Assembly (NCBI RefSeq): GCF_019097855.1
Contig: NZ_JAHRGL010000010.1
Span: 62,001-126,000 of the forward strand
Direction: 5' to 3'
Source of the DNA: Geopseudomonas aromaticivorans
GTDB taxonomy: Bacteria > Pseudomonadota > Gammaproteobacteria > Pseudomonadales > Pseudomonadaceae
DNA length: 64,000 bases
Shown here: positions 1-15,235 of the stretch, in pieces
Layout: the number at the start of each line of letters is the position of its first letter
How positions within the stretch are numbered: position 1 is the first letter of the stretch
Position numbers and translations under genes: made by a program
Notes under the pieces: generated by a model
What the model saw: the letters and a program-made list of their open reading frames with translations, nothing else
Told to the model about the DNA's origin: nothing
Databases searched by the model: none

Positions 1-651
1 CGCCACGGCCACCGGATAGGGGCGTTCCGGGTACTTCTGGCACCACTCGCGATAGTCCAGCGCGCCGCCGCGGTGGCTGAGCCAGCGCATGATCAGCTTG
101 TTGCGGCCAATCACCTGCTGGCGGTAGATGCCGAGGTTCTGCCGCTCCTTGTTCGGGCCCTTGGTGATGGTCAGCCCCCAGGTGATCAGCGGCCCGACGT
201 CGCCGGGCCAGCAGTGCTGGATCGGCAGCTGGCCGAGGTCGACGTCGTCGCCGGCGATGATCTCTTCCTGGCAGGGCGCATCCTTGAGCACCTTCGGCGC
301 CATGCTGATGACCTTCTTGAAGATCGGCAGCTTGCTCCAGGCGTCCTTCAGCCCCTTGGGCGGCTCCGGCTCCTTGAGGAAAGCCAGCAACTTGCCGATC
401 TCGCGCAGCTCGGCGACCTCCTCGGCCCCCATGCCCAGCGCCACGCGCTTGGGCGTGCCGAACAGGTTGCCGAGCACCGGCGTGGAAAAGCCGGTCGGAT
501 TCTCGAACAGCAATGCCGGACCCTGCTTGCGCAGGGTCCGGTCGCAGATTTCGGTCATTTCCAGCACGGGCGAGACCGGCGTCTGGATGCGCTTGAGTTC
601 GCCGCGCGTCTCCAGGCCGCGAATGAATTCGCGCAGGTCACGATACTGCAT
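1..651 (-). CDS. ubiD: UbiD 4-hydroxy-3-polyprenylbenzoate decarboxylase, N-terminal part
   Basis: This is the N-terminal 217 residues of UbiD, the prenylated-FMN decarboxylase of ubiquinone synthesis. The gene reads leftward and runs off the window edge. The protein begins [20 protein letters not shown] and continues with family-typical stretches such as [28 protein letters not shown] and [24 protein letters not shown]. Full-length members have about 490 residues, so more than half is missing. No strong ribosome binding site precedes the ATG. In Pseudomonas ubiD lies next to rho, as here. Confidence 0.93.
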   Translation of the reverse strand, partial: MQYRDLREFIRGLETRGELKRIQTPVSPVLEMTEICDRTLRKQGPALLFENPTGFSTPVLGNLFGTPKRVALGMGAEEVAELREIGKLLAFLKEPEPPKGLKDAWSKLPIFKKVISMAPKVLKDAPCQEEIIAGDDVDLGQLPIQHCWPGDVGPLITWGLTITKGPNKERQNLGIYRQQVIGRNKLIMRWLSHRGGALDYREWCQKYPERPYPVAVA

Positions 652-732
652 GCTTGAGCCTCGGGAAGAATCGAAGGCGCAGAGTCTAGCGCCGAACGGC
701 ACCGGGCAGAAACCGCGAGAGGCTGTATGTGG

Positions 733-782
733 AGGCGAATTCATTCGCCTTGGCGAGTCCTGCCGGCGAATGAGTTCGCCCC
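733..782. repeat. Pair of GGCGAAT-type hairpins in inverted orientation
   Basis: Two short dyads lie between rho and ubiD. The first is aggcgaattcattcgcct (733-750). The second, ggcgaatgagttcgcc (765-780), is nearly its reverse complement, so the two face each other as in a REP doublet. A further copy is at 8631-8650. I infer an interspersed palindromic repeat family. Confidence 0.6.
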
Positions 783-809
783 TGCGGCCGTACCAACCGC
801 GCAGAAACG

Positions 810-836
810 ACAACGGCCGGGATGGCCGGCCGTTGT
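810..836 (-). terminator. Terminator hairpin downstream of rho
   Basis: A perfect 11-bp stem (810-820 with 826-836) with a 5-base loop lies 21 bases after the rho stop codon. On the rho strand it is followed by cgtttctg, so the T-tract is weak. It probably marks the end of the rho transcript. Confidence 0.65.
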
Positions 837-857
837 CTGCAGTTCCAGGGAGAAGCC

Positions 858-2117
<1,260 letters not shown>

Positions 2118-2302
2118 AGGATGAGGTGCATCGGGGAGAGAAGGAAAGCATTGAGCTCGGGAGGCCGCGCCGCAGGGAGACGGCAGGTTCACTGCGAGAA
2201 TCCGGGGCGAGAGGGTGGCGGCGACGGCATGCAGGAAGCAGTAGATAGGACTGCTGCCCGAATTTATCACTGCATTCGTGGCACAGTCTAGACGGCAAAC
2301 AG

Positions 2303-2328
2303 AAAAAACCCCGCACCAGGCGGGGTTT
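2303..2328 (-). terminator. Rho-independent terminator of trxA
   Basis: On the minus strand aaaccccgc pairs with gcggggttt (2320-2328 with 2306-2314) around a 5-base loop. The stem runs into six T residues (A at 2303-2308 on the plus strand). It lies 14 bases past the trxA stop. Confidence 0.92.
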
Positions 2329-2342
2329 GTCGCACATCAGGT

Positions 2343-2669
2343 TCAGATGTTGCTGTCGAGGAAGGCGGCCAGCTGCGACTTGGACAGGGCGCCGACCTTG
2401 GTCGCTTCGACGTTGCCATTCTTGAACAGCATCAGGGTCGGGATGCCGCGCACGCCGAACTTAGCCGGAGTGTCCTGGTTCTCGTCGATGTTCAGCTTGC
2501 ACACCTTGAGCTTGCCTTGATAGTCCTTGGCGATCTCGTCCAGCACCGGGGCAATCATCTTGCACGGACCACACCACTCGGCCCAGTAGTCGACCAGCAC
2601 GGGGCTGTCGGCCTTGAGCACGTCCTGCTCGAAGCTGGCGTCGGTCACGTTGGTGATGAATTCGCTCAT
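2343..2669 (-). CDS. trxA: Thioredoxin
   Basis: A 108-residue cytoplasmic thioredoxin that reduces protein disulfides, including those of ribonucleotide reductase. The active site WCGPC sits at residues 32-36, and the cis-proline loop GIPTL follows. The start at 2669 gives the standard TrxA N-terminus ([10 protein letters not shown]) and has GGAGA seven bases upstream. It is a single-gene unit with its own terminator and is divergent from ppx. Confidence 0.98.
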   Translation of the reverse strand: MSEFITNVTDASFEQDVLKADSPVLVDYWAEWCGPCKMIAPVLDEIAKDYQGKLKVCKLNIDENQDTPAKFGVRGIPTLMLFKNGNVEATKVGALSKSQLAAFLDSNI

Positions 2670-2886
2670 GGGGAATCTCCGTAATTCGGATGCGACAAAA
2701 AGTTGCGTCATCATAGCCCCAGTCGCCGGCCACCGGAAGGCGGCGGGCGATTGGCAATCGCTATGGTGGGCAGCGGCGCCGTCTATGACCGGTGGCGGTG
2801 CGCGCCCCTGACAACCGTCAACTGCGTCACACGCTATTGCTCTATCATGGCAGCCTTACGCCGTTTTGCCGCGAGAAGCATCGACC

Positions 2887-4389
2887 ATGCCGTACACCCC
2901 CGCCGAAGCCTTTCCCCTGATCGCCGCCATCGACATCGGCTCCAACAGCATCCACATGGTCCTGGCTCGCGTCGACCAGGGCGAGATCCGCCTGCTCGAC
3001 CGCCTCGGCGAGAAGGTCCAGCTGGCCGCCGGCCTCGACGAGCAGCGCAACCTCGACGAGGCGGCGATGACCCGTGGCCTCGACTGCCTGCGCCGCTACG
3101 CCCAGCTGATCCATGGCCTGCCGCAGGGCGCGGTGCGCATCGTCGCCACCAACGCCCTGCGCGAGGCACGCAACCGGGCGGTGTTCATCCGCCGCGCCGA
3201 GGAGCTGCTCGGTCATCAGGTGGAGCTGGTCTCCGGCCGCGAGGAGGCCCGCCTGATCTACCTCGGCGTTTCGCACAGCCTGCCGGATGCCGAGGGCAAG
3301 CGCCTGGTGATCGACATCGGCGGCGGCAGCACCGAGTTCATCATCGGCGAGCGCTTCGACTCGCTGCTGCGCGAGAGCCAGCAGATGGGCTGCGTCAGCT
3401 ACAGCAAGCGCTACTTCGGCGACGGCAAGCTGAGCCTGGCGCGCTATGCCCAGGCCTACACCGCCGCGCGCCTGGAGCTGATGAGCTTCGAGCAGGCGGT
3501 ACGCAAGCTGGGCTGGAGCGAGGCGGTCGGCTCCTCCGGCAGCATTCGCGCCATCAGCCAGGCGCTGGCGGCCGGCGGCCAGGGCAACGGCGAGATCACC
3601 CCGGCGGGGCTGGCCTGGCTCAAGCGCAAGCTGCTCAAGTGCGACAGTCTGGCCGAACTGGCCATCGACGGGGTCAAGCCGGATCGCCAATCGATCCTGC
3701 CGGCGGGCCTGGCGATCCTCGAGGCGACCTTCGACGCCCTCGGCATCGAGTCGATGAGCCATACCGAGGGCGCTCTGCGCGAAGGCGTGCTGTACGACAT
3801 GATCGGCCGGCAGAGTCACGAGGACGTGCGCGAGCGCACCCTGTCGGCACTGATGGAGCGCTACCACGTCGACCTGGAGCAGGCCGCGCGGGTGGAAGCC
3901 AAGGCGCTGTCGATCCTCGCCCAGGTCGCCGAGCCTTGGGGGCTCAACGACGAATGGCACCGCGAGCTGCTGTCGTGGGGTGCCAGGGTGCACGAGATCG
4001 GCATGGACATCGCCCACTACCACTACCACAAGCACGGCTCCTACATCCTCGAGCATGCCGACCTGGCCGGCTTCGCCCGCATCGACCAGCAGATGCTGGC
4101 GCTGCTGGTGCGCGGCCACCGTCGCAACATTCCGGTGGACCGCTTCGCCGAGTTCGGCGAGGAAGGCGAGCGCCTGGTGCGCCTGTGCATCGTGCTGCGC
4201 TTCGCCATCCTGTTCCACCACATCCGCGGCACCCAGGAAATGCCCGAGGTGACCTTCCACGCCGGCCCGCGCAGCCTGGAAGCGGTGTTTCCCGCCGGCT
4301 GGCTGCAGGCCAACCCGCTGACGCAGGCCGATATCGAGGCCGAGGCGCAGTGGCTGGCACGGGTGGGCTACAAGCTCGGAGGGCGCTGA
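2887..4389 (+). CDS. ppx: Exopolyphosphatase
   Basis: A 500-residue Ppx/GppA phosphatase that removes terminal phosphates from polyphosphate. The actin-like ATPase fold is shown by [13 protein letters not shown] near the N-terminus and [12 protein letters not shown] near residue 145. The C-terminal half is the helical HD-like domain ([17 protein letters not shown]). I chose the ATG at 2887, with GAGAAG upstream, over a TTG seven codons earlier. The gene converges on ppk, the polyphosphate kinase, across a shared terminator. Confidence 0.96.
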   Translation: MPYTPAEAFPLIAAIDIGSNSIHMVLARVDQGEIRLLDRLGEKVQLAAGLDEQRNLDEAAMTRGLDCLRRYAQLIHGLPQGAVRIVATNALREARNRAVFIRRAEELLGHQVELVSGREEARLIYLGVSHSLPDAEGKRLVIDIGGGSTEFIIGERFDSLLRESQQMGCVSYSKRYFGDGKLSLARYAQAYTAARLELMSFEQAVRKLGWSEAVGSSGSIRAISQALAAGGQGNGEITPAGLAWLKRKLLKCDSLAELAIDGVKPDRQSILPAGLAILEATFDALGIESMSHTEGALREGVLYDMIGRQSHEDVRERTLSALMERYHVDLEQAARVEAKALSILAQVAEPWGLNDEWHRELLSWGARVHEIGMDIAHYHYHKHGSYILEHADLAGFARIDQQMLALLVRGHRRNIPVDRFAEFGEEGERLVRLCIVLRFAILFHHIRGTQEMPEVTFHAGPRSLEAVFPAGWLQANPLTQADIEAEAQWLARVGYKLGGR

Positions 4390-4408
4390 GCCAGCGGCGC
4401 GGCAACAA

Positions 4409-4442
4409 AAAAAGGGCAGCTCCGCGCGGGGCTGCCCTTTTT
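4409..4442. terminator. Bidirectional terminator between ppx and ppk
   Basis: A 12-bp stem (4409-4420 with 4431-4442, aaaaagggcagc) has an A-run on the left and a T-run on the right. It can therefore end both ppx (plus) and ppk (minus). It starts 19 bases after the ppx stop. Confidence 0.9.
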
Positions 4443-4456
4443 CGTTTGGCTGCGGC

Positions 4457-6685
4457 TCAGCGTGCCGACAGCACCGGGCTGCTGAGCTTCTCGACCATCA
4501 GCGCCTGGGCGTTGCGCGCGTTCTGGTTGCCGGTCGGCTGCAGGCGCTGGTAGCGACCGTCGCTCTGCAGGGCCCAGGCCTGGGTATTGTCGGCCAAGTA
4601 GGCCTCCAGCTCCTTCTTGACCCGGGTGATCAGCTTCTTGCCTTCCAGCGGGAAGCAGGTCTCCACCCGCTTGTCGAGGTTGCGCTCCATCCAGTCGGCG
4701 CTGGACAGGTACAGCTGCTCGTCGCCGCCATTGAGGAAGTAGTAGGCGCGGCTGTGCTCGAGGAAGCGGCCGATGATCGAGCGCACGTAGATGTTGTGCG
4801 ACACACCGGGAATGCCCGGACGCAGGCAGCACATGCCGCGCACGATCAGGTCGATGCGCACCCCGCACTGGCTGGCCTTGTACAGCGCCTTGATCACCTT
4901 GGGATCGGTCAGCGAGTTCATCTTGGCGATGATGTGCGCCGGCTTGCCCTCGCTGGCGTGCTGCCCTTCGCGGGCGATCATGTCGAGCAGGGTCTTCTTC
5001 AGGGTGAAGGGCGCGTGCAGCAGCTTCTTCATGCGCAGGCTCTTGCCCATGCCGATCAGCTGGTTGAACAGCTTGGAGACGTCCTCGCACAGCGCGTCGT
5101 CGGAGGTCAGCAGGCTGTAGTCGGTGTACAGGCGGGCGTTGCCGGCGTGGTAGTTGCCGGTACCGAGGTGGGCGTAGCGCACCAGTTCGCCGTTCTCGCG
5201 GCGCAGGATCAGCATCATCTTGGCGTGGGTCTTGAAGCCGACCACGCCGTAGATCACCACCGCGCCGGCCTGCTGCAGGCGGCTGGCCAGGGCCAGGTTG
5301 GACTCCTCGTCGAAGCGCGCGCGGATTTCGATCACCGCGGTGACTTCCTTGCCGCTGCGCGCGGCATCCACCAGCGCGTCGACGATTTCCGAGTTGGCCC
5401 CGGTGCGGTACAGGGTCTGCTTGATCGCCAGCACGTGGGGGTCCTTGGCCGCCTGGCGCAGCATGTCGACCACCGGGGTGAACGACTCGAACGGGTGGTA
5501 GAGCAGCACGTCCTGCTTGCCGACCACGTTGAACAGCTTGTCGCTGCTCTGCAGCAGCTTGGGAATCACCGGGGTCAGCGGCGCGTACTGCAGCTCGCGG
5601 TGACTGTCCAGGCCGGTGATGGAGAACAGCCGGGTCAGGTTGACCGGACCGTTGACCCGGTACATTTCCGATTCGGCCAGGCCGAACTGCTTGAGCAGGT
5701 AGTCGGAGAGGTGCTGTGGGCAGGTATCCGCCACCTCCAGGCGCACCGCATCGCCGAAGCGCCGCGAGAACAGCTCGCCGCGCAGGGCGCGGGCCAGGTC
5801 CTCGACGTCCTCGGCATCCACCGACAGGTCGGCGTTGCGGGTCAGGCGGAACTGGTAGCAGCCCTTGACGCTCATGCCGTGGAACAGCTCGTCGGCGTGG
5901 GCATGGATCATCGAGGAGAGGAACACGAAGTTGTCGCCGGGGCCGCCGACCTCTTCCGGCACGCGGATCACCCGCGGCAGCAGACGCGGCGCCGGCAGGA
6001 TGGCCAGACCGGAGTCGCGGCCGAAGGCGTCGATGCCTTCCAGCTCGACGATGAAGTTCAGGCTCTTGTTGACCAGCAGCGGGAACGGGTGGGTCGGGTC
6101 GAGGCCGATCGGCGTCATGATCGGCGCGATCTCCTCGCGGAAATAGCGACGCACCCAGGTCTTGATCTTCGCCGTCCAGTGGCGGCGGCGGATGAAGCGG
6201 ATCTGGTGCTGCTCCAGCTCGGGCAGCAGCACGTCGTTGAGGATCGCGTACTGGCGCTCGACCTGCTCGTGGACCAGCTCGCTGATCCGCGCCAGCACCT
6301 GCTGCGGCTGCAGGCCGTCGGCGCCGGCCAGTTCGCGGGCGAAGGCGACCTGCTTCTTCAGCCCGGCGACGCGGATCTCGAAGAACTCGTCGAGGTTGCT
6401 GGAGAAGATCAGCAGGAACTTCAGGCGCTCGAGCAGCGGCGTGGCCTCGTCGAGCGCCTGCTCCAAGACGCGGATATTGAACTTCAGCTGCGACAGCTCG
6501 CGGTGGATGTACAGGCTGCTGTCATCCAGCCCCGGCGCGGGGGGCAGCGTCTCGCCGGCCGCCTCCGCCGCCTGCAGCGGATCGATATCCACGGCCGGCA
6601 GCGCGGCCTCCTCGGGTTCGGGGAGCGGGCTGGGAGCAGCCGGCAGCCCCGGCAGTTCGTTATCGATGTGTCCTGAATTGTTCAT
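4457..6685 (-). CDS. ppk: Polyphosphate kinase 1
   Basis: A 742-residue PPK1, which makes polyphosphate from ATP reversibly. The phospholipase-D-like catalytic domains carry H487 in FKTHAKMM (the autophosphorylated histidine, E. coli H435) and H506 in [10 protein letters not shown] (E. coli H454). The 19-residue spacing is the same as in E. coli. The N-terminal domain contains [13 protein letters not shown]. The first 50 or so residues are an acidic, proline-rich extension of low complexity. It lies 19 bases downstream of hemB on the same strand, so the two are probably co-transcribed. Confidence 0.97.
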   Translation of the reverse strand: MNNSGHIDNELPGLPAAPSPLPEPEEAALPAVDIDPLQAAEAAGETLPPAPGLDDSSLYIHRELSQLKFNIRVLEQALDEATPLLERLKFLLIFSSNLDEFFEIRVAGLKKQVAFARELAGADGLQPQQVLARISELVHEQVERQYAILNDVLLPELEQHQIRFIRRRHWTAKIKTWVRRYFREEIAPIMTPIGLDPTHPFPLLVNKSLNFIVELEGIDAFGRDSGLAILPAPRLLPRVIRVPEEVGGPGDNFVFLSSMIHAHADELFHGMSVKGCYQFRLTRNADLSVDAEDVEDLARALRGELFSRRFGDAVRLEVADTCPQHLSDYLLKQFGLAESEMYRVNGPVNLTRLFSITGLDSHRELQYAPLTPVIPKLLQSSDKLFNVVGKQDVLLYHPFESFTPVVDMLRQAAKDPHVLAIKQTLYRTGANSEIVDALVDAARSGKEVTAVIEIRARFDEESNLALASRLQQAGAVVIYGVVGFKTHAKMMLILRRENGELVRYAHLGTGNYHAGNARLYTDYSLLTSDDALCEDVSKLFNQLIGMGKSLRMKKLLHAPFTLKKTLLDMIAREGQHASEGKPAHIIAKMNSLTDPKVIKALYKASQCGVRIDLIVRGMCCLRPGIPGVSHNIYVRSIIGRFLEHSRAYYFLNGGDEQLYLSSADWMERNLDKRVETCFPLEGKKLITRVKKELEAYLADNTQAWALQSDGRYQRLQPTGNQNARNAQALMVEKLSSPVLSAR

Positions 6686-6704
6686 TGCTGGTTCCTGCAG
6701 GGCC

Positions 6705-8621
<1,917 letters not shown>

Positions 8622-8630
8622 TCACCGGCA

Positions 8631-8650
8631 GGGGCGAATTCATTCGCCCC
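8631..8650. repeat. GGGGCGAAT hairpin repeat
   Basis: ggggcgaat (8631-8639) and attcgcccc (8642-8650) form a 9-bp dyad between the converging elbB and yaiI genes. It belongs to the same family as the copies at 733-782. The yaiI stop codon overlaps its right end. Confidence 0.6.
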
Positions 8651-9102
8651 TAAAGTCGCGCCAGAGCGCCGAGCAGACGGTCCAGGGCGTTGGCAAAGGC
8701 CTGGCGGTCCTTCTCCGCATAGGCCGCCTGGCCACCGCCGACCTGGCCCTGCTCGCGCAGGTCGGTGAACAGATTGCGCACCGCCAGGCGCTCGCCCATG
8801 TTGCGCTCGTCGAACTCGCGGCCGCGCGGATCCAGTGCGGCCACGCCCCGCTTCACCAGGCGGTCGGCCAGCGGCACGTCGCTGCAGATCACCAGCTCGC
8901 CGGGCACCGCGTGCTCGACCAGATAGTCGTCGGCGGCATCCGGCCCGCTCGGCACCACGATCAGCCGCACGCAGGCGAAGGCCGGCTTGACCTGGCTCTG
9001 CCCGGCCACCAGCACCACCTCGAACTTGCGTTTGAGAGCGAATTTCACCACCAGATCCCGCGCCGCCCGCGGGCAGGCGTCGGCATCGATCCATACGCGC
9101 AT
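8650..9102 (-). CDS. YaiI/YqxD family protein (DUF188)
   Basis: A 150-residue member of the UPF0178 family, which has a PIN/NYN-like nuclease fold but no established role. The protein starts MRVWIDADACPRAARDLV, with conserved acidic residues of the DADACP motif. DVPLADRLVKRGVAALDPRGREF is also conserved. Longer starts exist in this frame, but the family start is the ATG at 9102. The stop codon lies in a hairpin repeat. Confidence 0.9.
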   Translation of the reverse strand: MRVWIDADACPRAARDLVVKFALKRKFEVVLVAGQSQVKPAFACVRLIVVPSGPDAADDYLVEHAVPGELVICSDVPLADRLVKRGVAALDPRGREFDERNMGERLAVRNLFTDLREQGQVGGGQAAYAEKDRQAFANALDRLLGALARL

Positions 9103-9175
9103 CGACGGTCTCTCTCCACAGTTTGGGCAAACCCGGCATGGTAGGGCATATGCCGGGTTTCGCCACGCCCCGCGA

Positions 9176-11071
9176 CTACGCCGAGGCCGCCGGCCCGCGC
9201 CGGGCCGCCAGCCAGTTGCGCCCATAGAACACTGCGATGGCACCCAGCGCCAGCGCCTGCGCGCCGAGGCTGAGCGCGTCGGCATGGATGCCCAGCCAGT
9301 CGAACTCGAAGAATGCCACCGGATGCAGGCCGAGCACCCCGGCCTCCTGCAGCGCGGCGACGCCATGCCCGGCGAACACCACCGACAACGCGCACAGCAG
9401 CACCGCGTTGACCCCGAAGAAGGTGGCCAGCGGCAGCTTGCGCGAACCGCGCAGGATCACCCAGGCCAGGCCCAGCAGCAGCACCAGCGCGGCACCGGCG
9501 CCGGCCAGCACCATGCCGTGGCCGGCGGGTCCGGCCTGCAGCCAGAGGGTCTCGTAGAACAGGATGACCTCGAACAGCTCGCGATAGATCGAGACGAAGG
9601 CGAGCATGGCGAAGCCGAAACGGCCACCGCCGCCGACCAGACTGCTCTTGATGTGGCCCTGCCAGGCCGCCGCATGCCGGCGGTCGTGCATCCACACGCC
9701 CAGCCAGAGCACCATGACGCTGGCGAACAGCGCCGTGGAGCCTTCCAGCAGCTCGCGCTGGGCGCCGCTGACGTCGATCACATAGGCGGCCAGCGCCCAG
9801 GTCGCCGCTCCGGCGAGCAGCGCCAGGCCCCAGCCGGCATGCACGCTGCGCATGGCCCGCTGCTGGCCGGTGTTGCGCAGGTAAGCGAGGATCGCCGCCA
9901 GCACCAGGATCGCCTCCACGCCCTCGCGCAGCAGGATCAGCAGGCTGGAGAAGAAGCTCAGCGAGGCGGACAGGCCATCGCCGCCGAGCAGCCCGGCACA
10001 GCGCGCCAGCTCGGCCTTGGCCGCCTCCAGGCGCTGTGCGGCCTGGGCCAGCGGCAGGCCGTCCTGCAGACCCTGGCGGTAGGCCATCAGCACCCGCTCG
10101 GTGGCCTTGCGCTGCTCGGGGGCGACGTTGTTCAGCGCGCTCTCCACCAGCTCGAAGCCTTCCAGGTAGGCCGCCACCGACAGGTCGTAGGCCTCGTCGC
10201 GGCGCCCATCGCGGTAGGCCGCCAGGCTGCTGTCCAGGGTGTCGCGGGAGAAGGCGATCAGCTGCTGCGCATCGCGCTGCGGCTGCGGCGGGCGGGCGCG
10301 CTGGGCGCGGAAGGCGGCGGCCGCCTCGGCGCCCTGCTCGACCGCCACCTGCTGCGGGGTCTGCCCGGCCAGTTGCTGCAGGCTGAAGCGGGCACCTCGC
10401 GCCGCGCCCGGCGCAGCGCTGAAGCCGGCGACATGACTGGCCAGATCCCAGCGCTCGCGCTCGTCCAGCTGCGCGGCGAAAGCCGGCATGTCGGTACCCT
10501 CGACGCCCAGACCGATGCTGTTGTAGAGGTCGTACAGACTCAGCCGCGCCATGCGCCCTGCGTCCTGCATGTTGGCCGGCGGCGGCTCGAGCCCGATGCC
10601 CGCCGGGCCGTCGCCGATCCCCTGCTCGCCGTGACAGACGCTGCAATGCTGGGCGAACAGCGCCGCCCCGCGCGCCGGGTCCGGGGTGATCCGCGGCGTC
10701 AGGCTGATCTGGTACATCGCCACCAGATCGGCGGCCAGTTGGCGCGCCTGGCGGGCCACCTCCTCGCCATCGCGACGCTGGGCGATATGCTCGCCGAGAC
10801 CGGCCACGCCCTGCTCCAGCGCGGCCTTGCCGGGGTTGGCCGGCAGCGCGGCGATCAGCCCGACCAGGACGCCGTGGAACTCCAGCTGCTCCTGATACTC
10901 ACCGCTGTCGACGACCTGGCCACCGGCCACCGTGGCCGGATAGTCGGCACCGAGATAGCCCAGCAGGTGCAGGGCCTGCGCCGCACCCTCGGGCTCGGCC
11001 TGGGCGATCAGGCTGCACAGCACCAGCATGGGCAGCAGCAGCCAGCGCAGAAATCGTTTGGGGACAAGCAT
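9176..11071 (-). CDS. FTR1 family iron permease with N-terminal cytochrome c domain
   Basis: A 631-residue inner-membrane protein. A signal peptide (about residues 1-25) precedes a periplasmic region with a haem c site CSVCH at 143-147. A helical stretch follows, then an FTR1/EfeU permease domain from about residue 370. The permease has both iron-binding REXXE motifs: REGVE at 382-386 and RELFE at 497-501. It should move oxidised iron inward, with the haem domain perhaps handling electrons (inference). I chose the ATG at 11071 over one ten codons upstream because the longer start would overlap a Fur-like box. Confidence 0.88.
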   Translation of the reverse strand: MLVPKRFLRWLLLPMLVLCSLIAQAEPEGAAQALHLLGYLGADYPATVAGGQVVDSGEYQEQLEFHGVLVGLIAALPANPGKAALEQGVAGLGEHIAQRRDGEEVARQARQLAADLVAMYQISLTPRITPDPARGAALFAQHCSVCHGEQGIGDGPAGIGLEPPPANMQDAGRMARLSLYDLYNSIGLGVEGTDMPAFAAQLDERERWDLASHVAGFSAAPGAARGARFSLQQLAGQTPQQVAVEQGAEAAAAFRAQRARPPQPQRDAQQLIAFSRDTLDSSLAAYRDGRRDEAYDLSVAAYLEGFELVESALNNVAPEQRKATERVLMAYRQGLQDGLPLAQAAQRLEAAKAELARCAGLLGGDGLSASLSFFSSLLILLREGVEAILVLAAILAYLRNTGQQRAMRSVHAGWGLALLAGAATWALAAYVIDVSGAQRELLEGSTALFASVMVLWLGVWMHDRRHAAAWQGHIKSSLVGGGGRFGFAMLAFVSIYRELFEVILFYETLWLQAGPAGHGMVLAGAGAALVLLLGLAWVILRGSRKLPLATFFGVNAVLLCALSVVFAGHGVAALQEAGVLGLHPVAFFEFDWLGIHADALSLGAQALALGAIAVFYGRNWLAARRGPAASA

Positions 11072-11080
11072 GAGTAGATC

Positions 11081-11100
11081 CCAAATGAGAATGAATGGCA
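11081..11100 (-). promoter_or_regulatory. Candidate Fur box upstream of the iron permease
   Basis: aatgagaatgaat (11084-11096) matches 10 of 13 positions of the Fur core AATGATAATCATT. It sits 10-25 bases before the chosen start of the FTR1 gene. Iron repression by Fur is inferred. Confidence 0.5.
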
Positions 11101-11177
11101 CTTATGGTGCACCTCCCCGGGAAATCACTCAAGCAGCACGCTGACGAATGTCTGCAACGCCTTGCCGCCACGCCCGC

Positions 11178-11810
11178 TCAAGCCGGCGCGCGACGGATCA
11201 GCGCCAGCAGCCCGGCGGCGGCAACGAACAGGCTGGCGAAGGTGCGGTTGAGCAGGCGCTGCTGCCGCGGCGTGCGCAGCAGACGCAGGACCCGCGCGGC
11301 CAGGCCGGTATAGCCGGCCATCACCACCAGGTCGACGCCGATCATGGTCGCCGCCATCAGCAGGTACTGCGCCAGCAGCGGCCGCGCCGGGTCGAGGAAC
11401 TGCGGCAGCACGGCGAGGATGAACACGATCGCCTTGGGGTTGCTGGCGTTGACCACGAAGCCGCGCAGCACCAGGGTCAGCGGCCGCCCCAGCGGGCGCA
11501 CCGCGCCGGCGTCGGCCAGCTCGCCGACCGGCGCGCGCCACTGCTTCCAGCCCAGGTACGCCAGGTAGGCGACGCCGAACCACTTGATCACGGCGAAGGC
11601 CAGTTCCGAGGTGGCGAGGATCGCGCCGACCCCGGCAGCGACGATGGCGATCTGCAGGGCCAACGCCAGCTGCAGGCCGACGGCATTCCAGTAGCCGCGG
11701 CGAAAGCCGTAGTTGAGACCGCTGGACATCGAGGCGATGGCGCCGGCCCCGGGCGACAGGCTGATCACCCAGCAGGCGGCGAAGTAGGCAAGCCAGGTTT
11801 GCAGGGCCAT
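11178..11810 (-). CDS. LysE/RhtB family amino-acid or metabolite exporter
   Basis: A 210-residue inner-membrane exporter with about six membrane segments. The family signature is near the N-terminus (VISLSPGAGAIASMSSGLNYGFRRGYWNA). FVVNASNPKAIVFILAVLPQF is typical of the RhtB branch. The substrate cannot be told from sequence. The ATG at 11810 has GGAGA upstream. The frame is open a further 34 codons, but that stretch lacks family character. Confidence 0.88.
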   Translation of the reverse strand: MALQTWLAYFAACWVISLSPGAGAIASMSSGLNYGFRRGYWNAVGLQLALALQIAIVAAGVGAILATSELAFAVIKWFGVAYLAYLGWKQWRAPVGELADAGAVRPLGRPLTLVLRGFVVNASNPKAIVFILAVLPQFLDPARPLLAQYLLMAATMIGVDLVVMAGYTGLAARVLRLLRTPRQQRLLNRTFASLFVAAAGLLALIRRAPA

Positions 11811-11844
11811 GGGACGACTCTCCGGCAGCAAAAGGCGGAAACGA

Positions 11845-11867
11845 CGCCGGCCCATGACGGGCCGGCG
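11845..11867 (-). terminator. Terminator-like hairpin downstream of the terC gene
   Basis: cgccggccc (11845-11853) pairs with gggccggcg (11859-11867) around a 5-base loop. It lies about 50 bases past the terC stop, and on that strand is followed only by cgtttcc. A weak or Rho-assisted terminator is possible. Confidence 0.45.
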
Positions 11868-11915
11868 CGGGTACAGCATGGCATACGGGTGGGCCGCAGC
11901 CCACCCCGGCACGAC

Positions 11916-12674
11916 TCAGTCCGGCAGGTCCTTGTGCAGCTTGACCGGCTCGTTGAGCTTGCGCTTGAGCGCGGTACGCATGCGGATGTTGAGTGCCTCG
12001 ACCGCCAGCGAGAAGGCCATGGCGAAGTAGACGTAGCCCTTGGGCACGTGCACGCCGAACGCCTCGGCCACCAGCAGGGTGCCGACCACGATGAGGAACG
12101 ACAGCGCCAGAACCTTCAGCGACGGGTGCTTCTCGATGAAGTCGCTGATGGTCCCAGCGGCCATCATCATCACCAGCACGGCGATGATGATCGCGGCGAC
12201 CATCACCGGCACGTTCGACACCAGGCCGACGGCGGTGATCACCGAGTCCAGCGAGAAGACGATGTCGATCACCGCGATCTGCAGGATCACGCCGATGAAG
12301 CCGGCCTTCTTCTTGCCGTCCGGCTGCGCCTCGTCCACCTCGCCCTCGAGGCTGTGCCAGATTTCCATGGTGCTCTTGAACAACAGGAACAGGCCGCCGA
12401 AGAACAGGATCAGGTCGCGTCCGGACACGCCGTGCTCGAGCACGGTGAACAGATCGCTGGTCAGGCGCATCACCCAGGCGATCGACAGCAGCAGCAGGAT
12501 GCGCGTGCCCATCGCCAGCGCCAGGCCGAAGAAGCGCGCCTTGGGCTGCTGCTCCTTGGGCAGGCGGCTGACCAGGATCGAGATGAAGATGATGTTGTCG
12601 ATGCCGAGGACGATCTCCAGGGCAGTCAGGGTGAGGAAAGCAACCCAGATTTCCGGGTTAGTCAGCCATTCCAT
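11916..12674 (-). CDS. TerC family integral membrane protein
   Basis: A 252-residue TerC-family protein, a group linked to metal-ion (manganese) export and tellurite resistance. About seven membrane segments are visible. The family motifs with membrane acidic residues are TALEIVLGIDNIIFISI near the N-terminus and IVFSLDSVITAVGL near residue 140. It lies six bases downstream of the mechanosensitive channel gene on the same strand, so they form an operon. Confidence 0.88.
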   Translation of the reverse strand: MEWLTNPEIWVAFLTLTALEIVLGIDNIIFISILVSRLPKEQQPKARFFGLALAMGTRILLLLSIAWVMRLTSDLFTVLEHGVSGRDLILFFGGLFLLFKSTMEIWHSLEGEVDEAQPDGKKKAGFIGVILQIAVIDIVFSLDSVITAVGLVSNVPVMVAAIIIAVLVMMMAAGTISDFIEKHPSLKVLALSFLIVVGTLLVAEAFGVHVPKGYVYFAMAFSLAVEALNIRMRTALKRKLNEPVKLHKDLPD

Positions 12675-12680
12675 GATGGT

Positions 12681-13258
12681 TCAAGTCTCGTTGTGGGAAG
12701 TGGATGGGAGTGGTTCGGTCCCGCGCCAGCGGCGCACGACCTTCTGGAAGAACAGGCTGTTGGGGATCTGCACCAGCGCACCGGTAGCGGCCTCCGCATC
12801 CTCCTCCAGCGTGGTGTACAGCAGGTTGATGGCGATCACCCGGCCCTTAGCGCCGGGCTTGTCGGCGGCCTCCAGCACCTCGACGCGGTCGCCCAAGCGA
12901 AACGGCGTGATGGTGAAGATCAACACCGCGCAGAACAGGTTGGACAGCACGCTCCACACGGCGAAGAAGGCCACCGCGGCCACCGCGACGAAGCCGGAGA
13001 GTGCAGCCCACAGCACCCCGGCGGACACGCCGAGATGCTCCAGGGCCAGCAGCAGCGCGCTGCCCATGATCAGCCAGCGCAGGGCGCCGCGCAGCGGCAG
13101 CAGCAGCTCGCCGGGCATGTGGTAGCGGGTGGCGACGCGGGTCAGGCCGCGCGCCACCAGGCGCTGCAACAGGAAGCCGGCGAGCAGGATCAGCAGCACC
13201 TGCACACCGAACAGCAGGGTCTCGCTCCACTCGCCCAGCCACTGCGCCAGCCAGGTCT

Positions 13259-13262
<4 letters not shown>
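12681..13262 (-). CDS. Small MscS-family mechanosensitive channel
   Basis: A 193-residue membrane protein with about four helices followed by the start of an MscS beta domain. FFAVWSVLSNLFCAVLIFTITPFRLGDRVEV corresponds to the pore helix and the junction with the beta domain. It is much shorter than MscS (286 residues) because the C-terminal cytoplasmic cage is mostly absent. Its ATG overlaps the stop of the upstream ABC-F gene (ATGA), suggesting coupled translation. Confidence 0.8.
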
Positions 13263-15169
<1,907 letters not shown>

Positions 15170-15235
15170 GATCAGGGGACTGGTTCGATAGCCGCGAAGT
15201 TTATCAGCATGCGGCTCACTCGTCCGGGGAGCGCT

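Noticed and set aside
2703-4553. A 616-codon frame covering ppx in another phase
   Set aside because: Arg/Pro/Gly-rich translation with no motifs; ppx in the other frame is unambiguous.
11072-11101. The longer ATG start of the FTR1 gene at 11101
   Set aside because: It would add ten residues before the signal peptide and put the Fur-like box inside the coding sequence.
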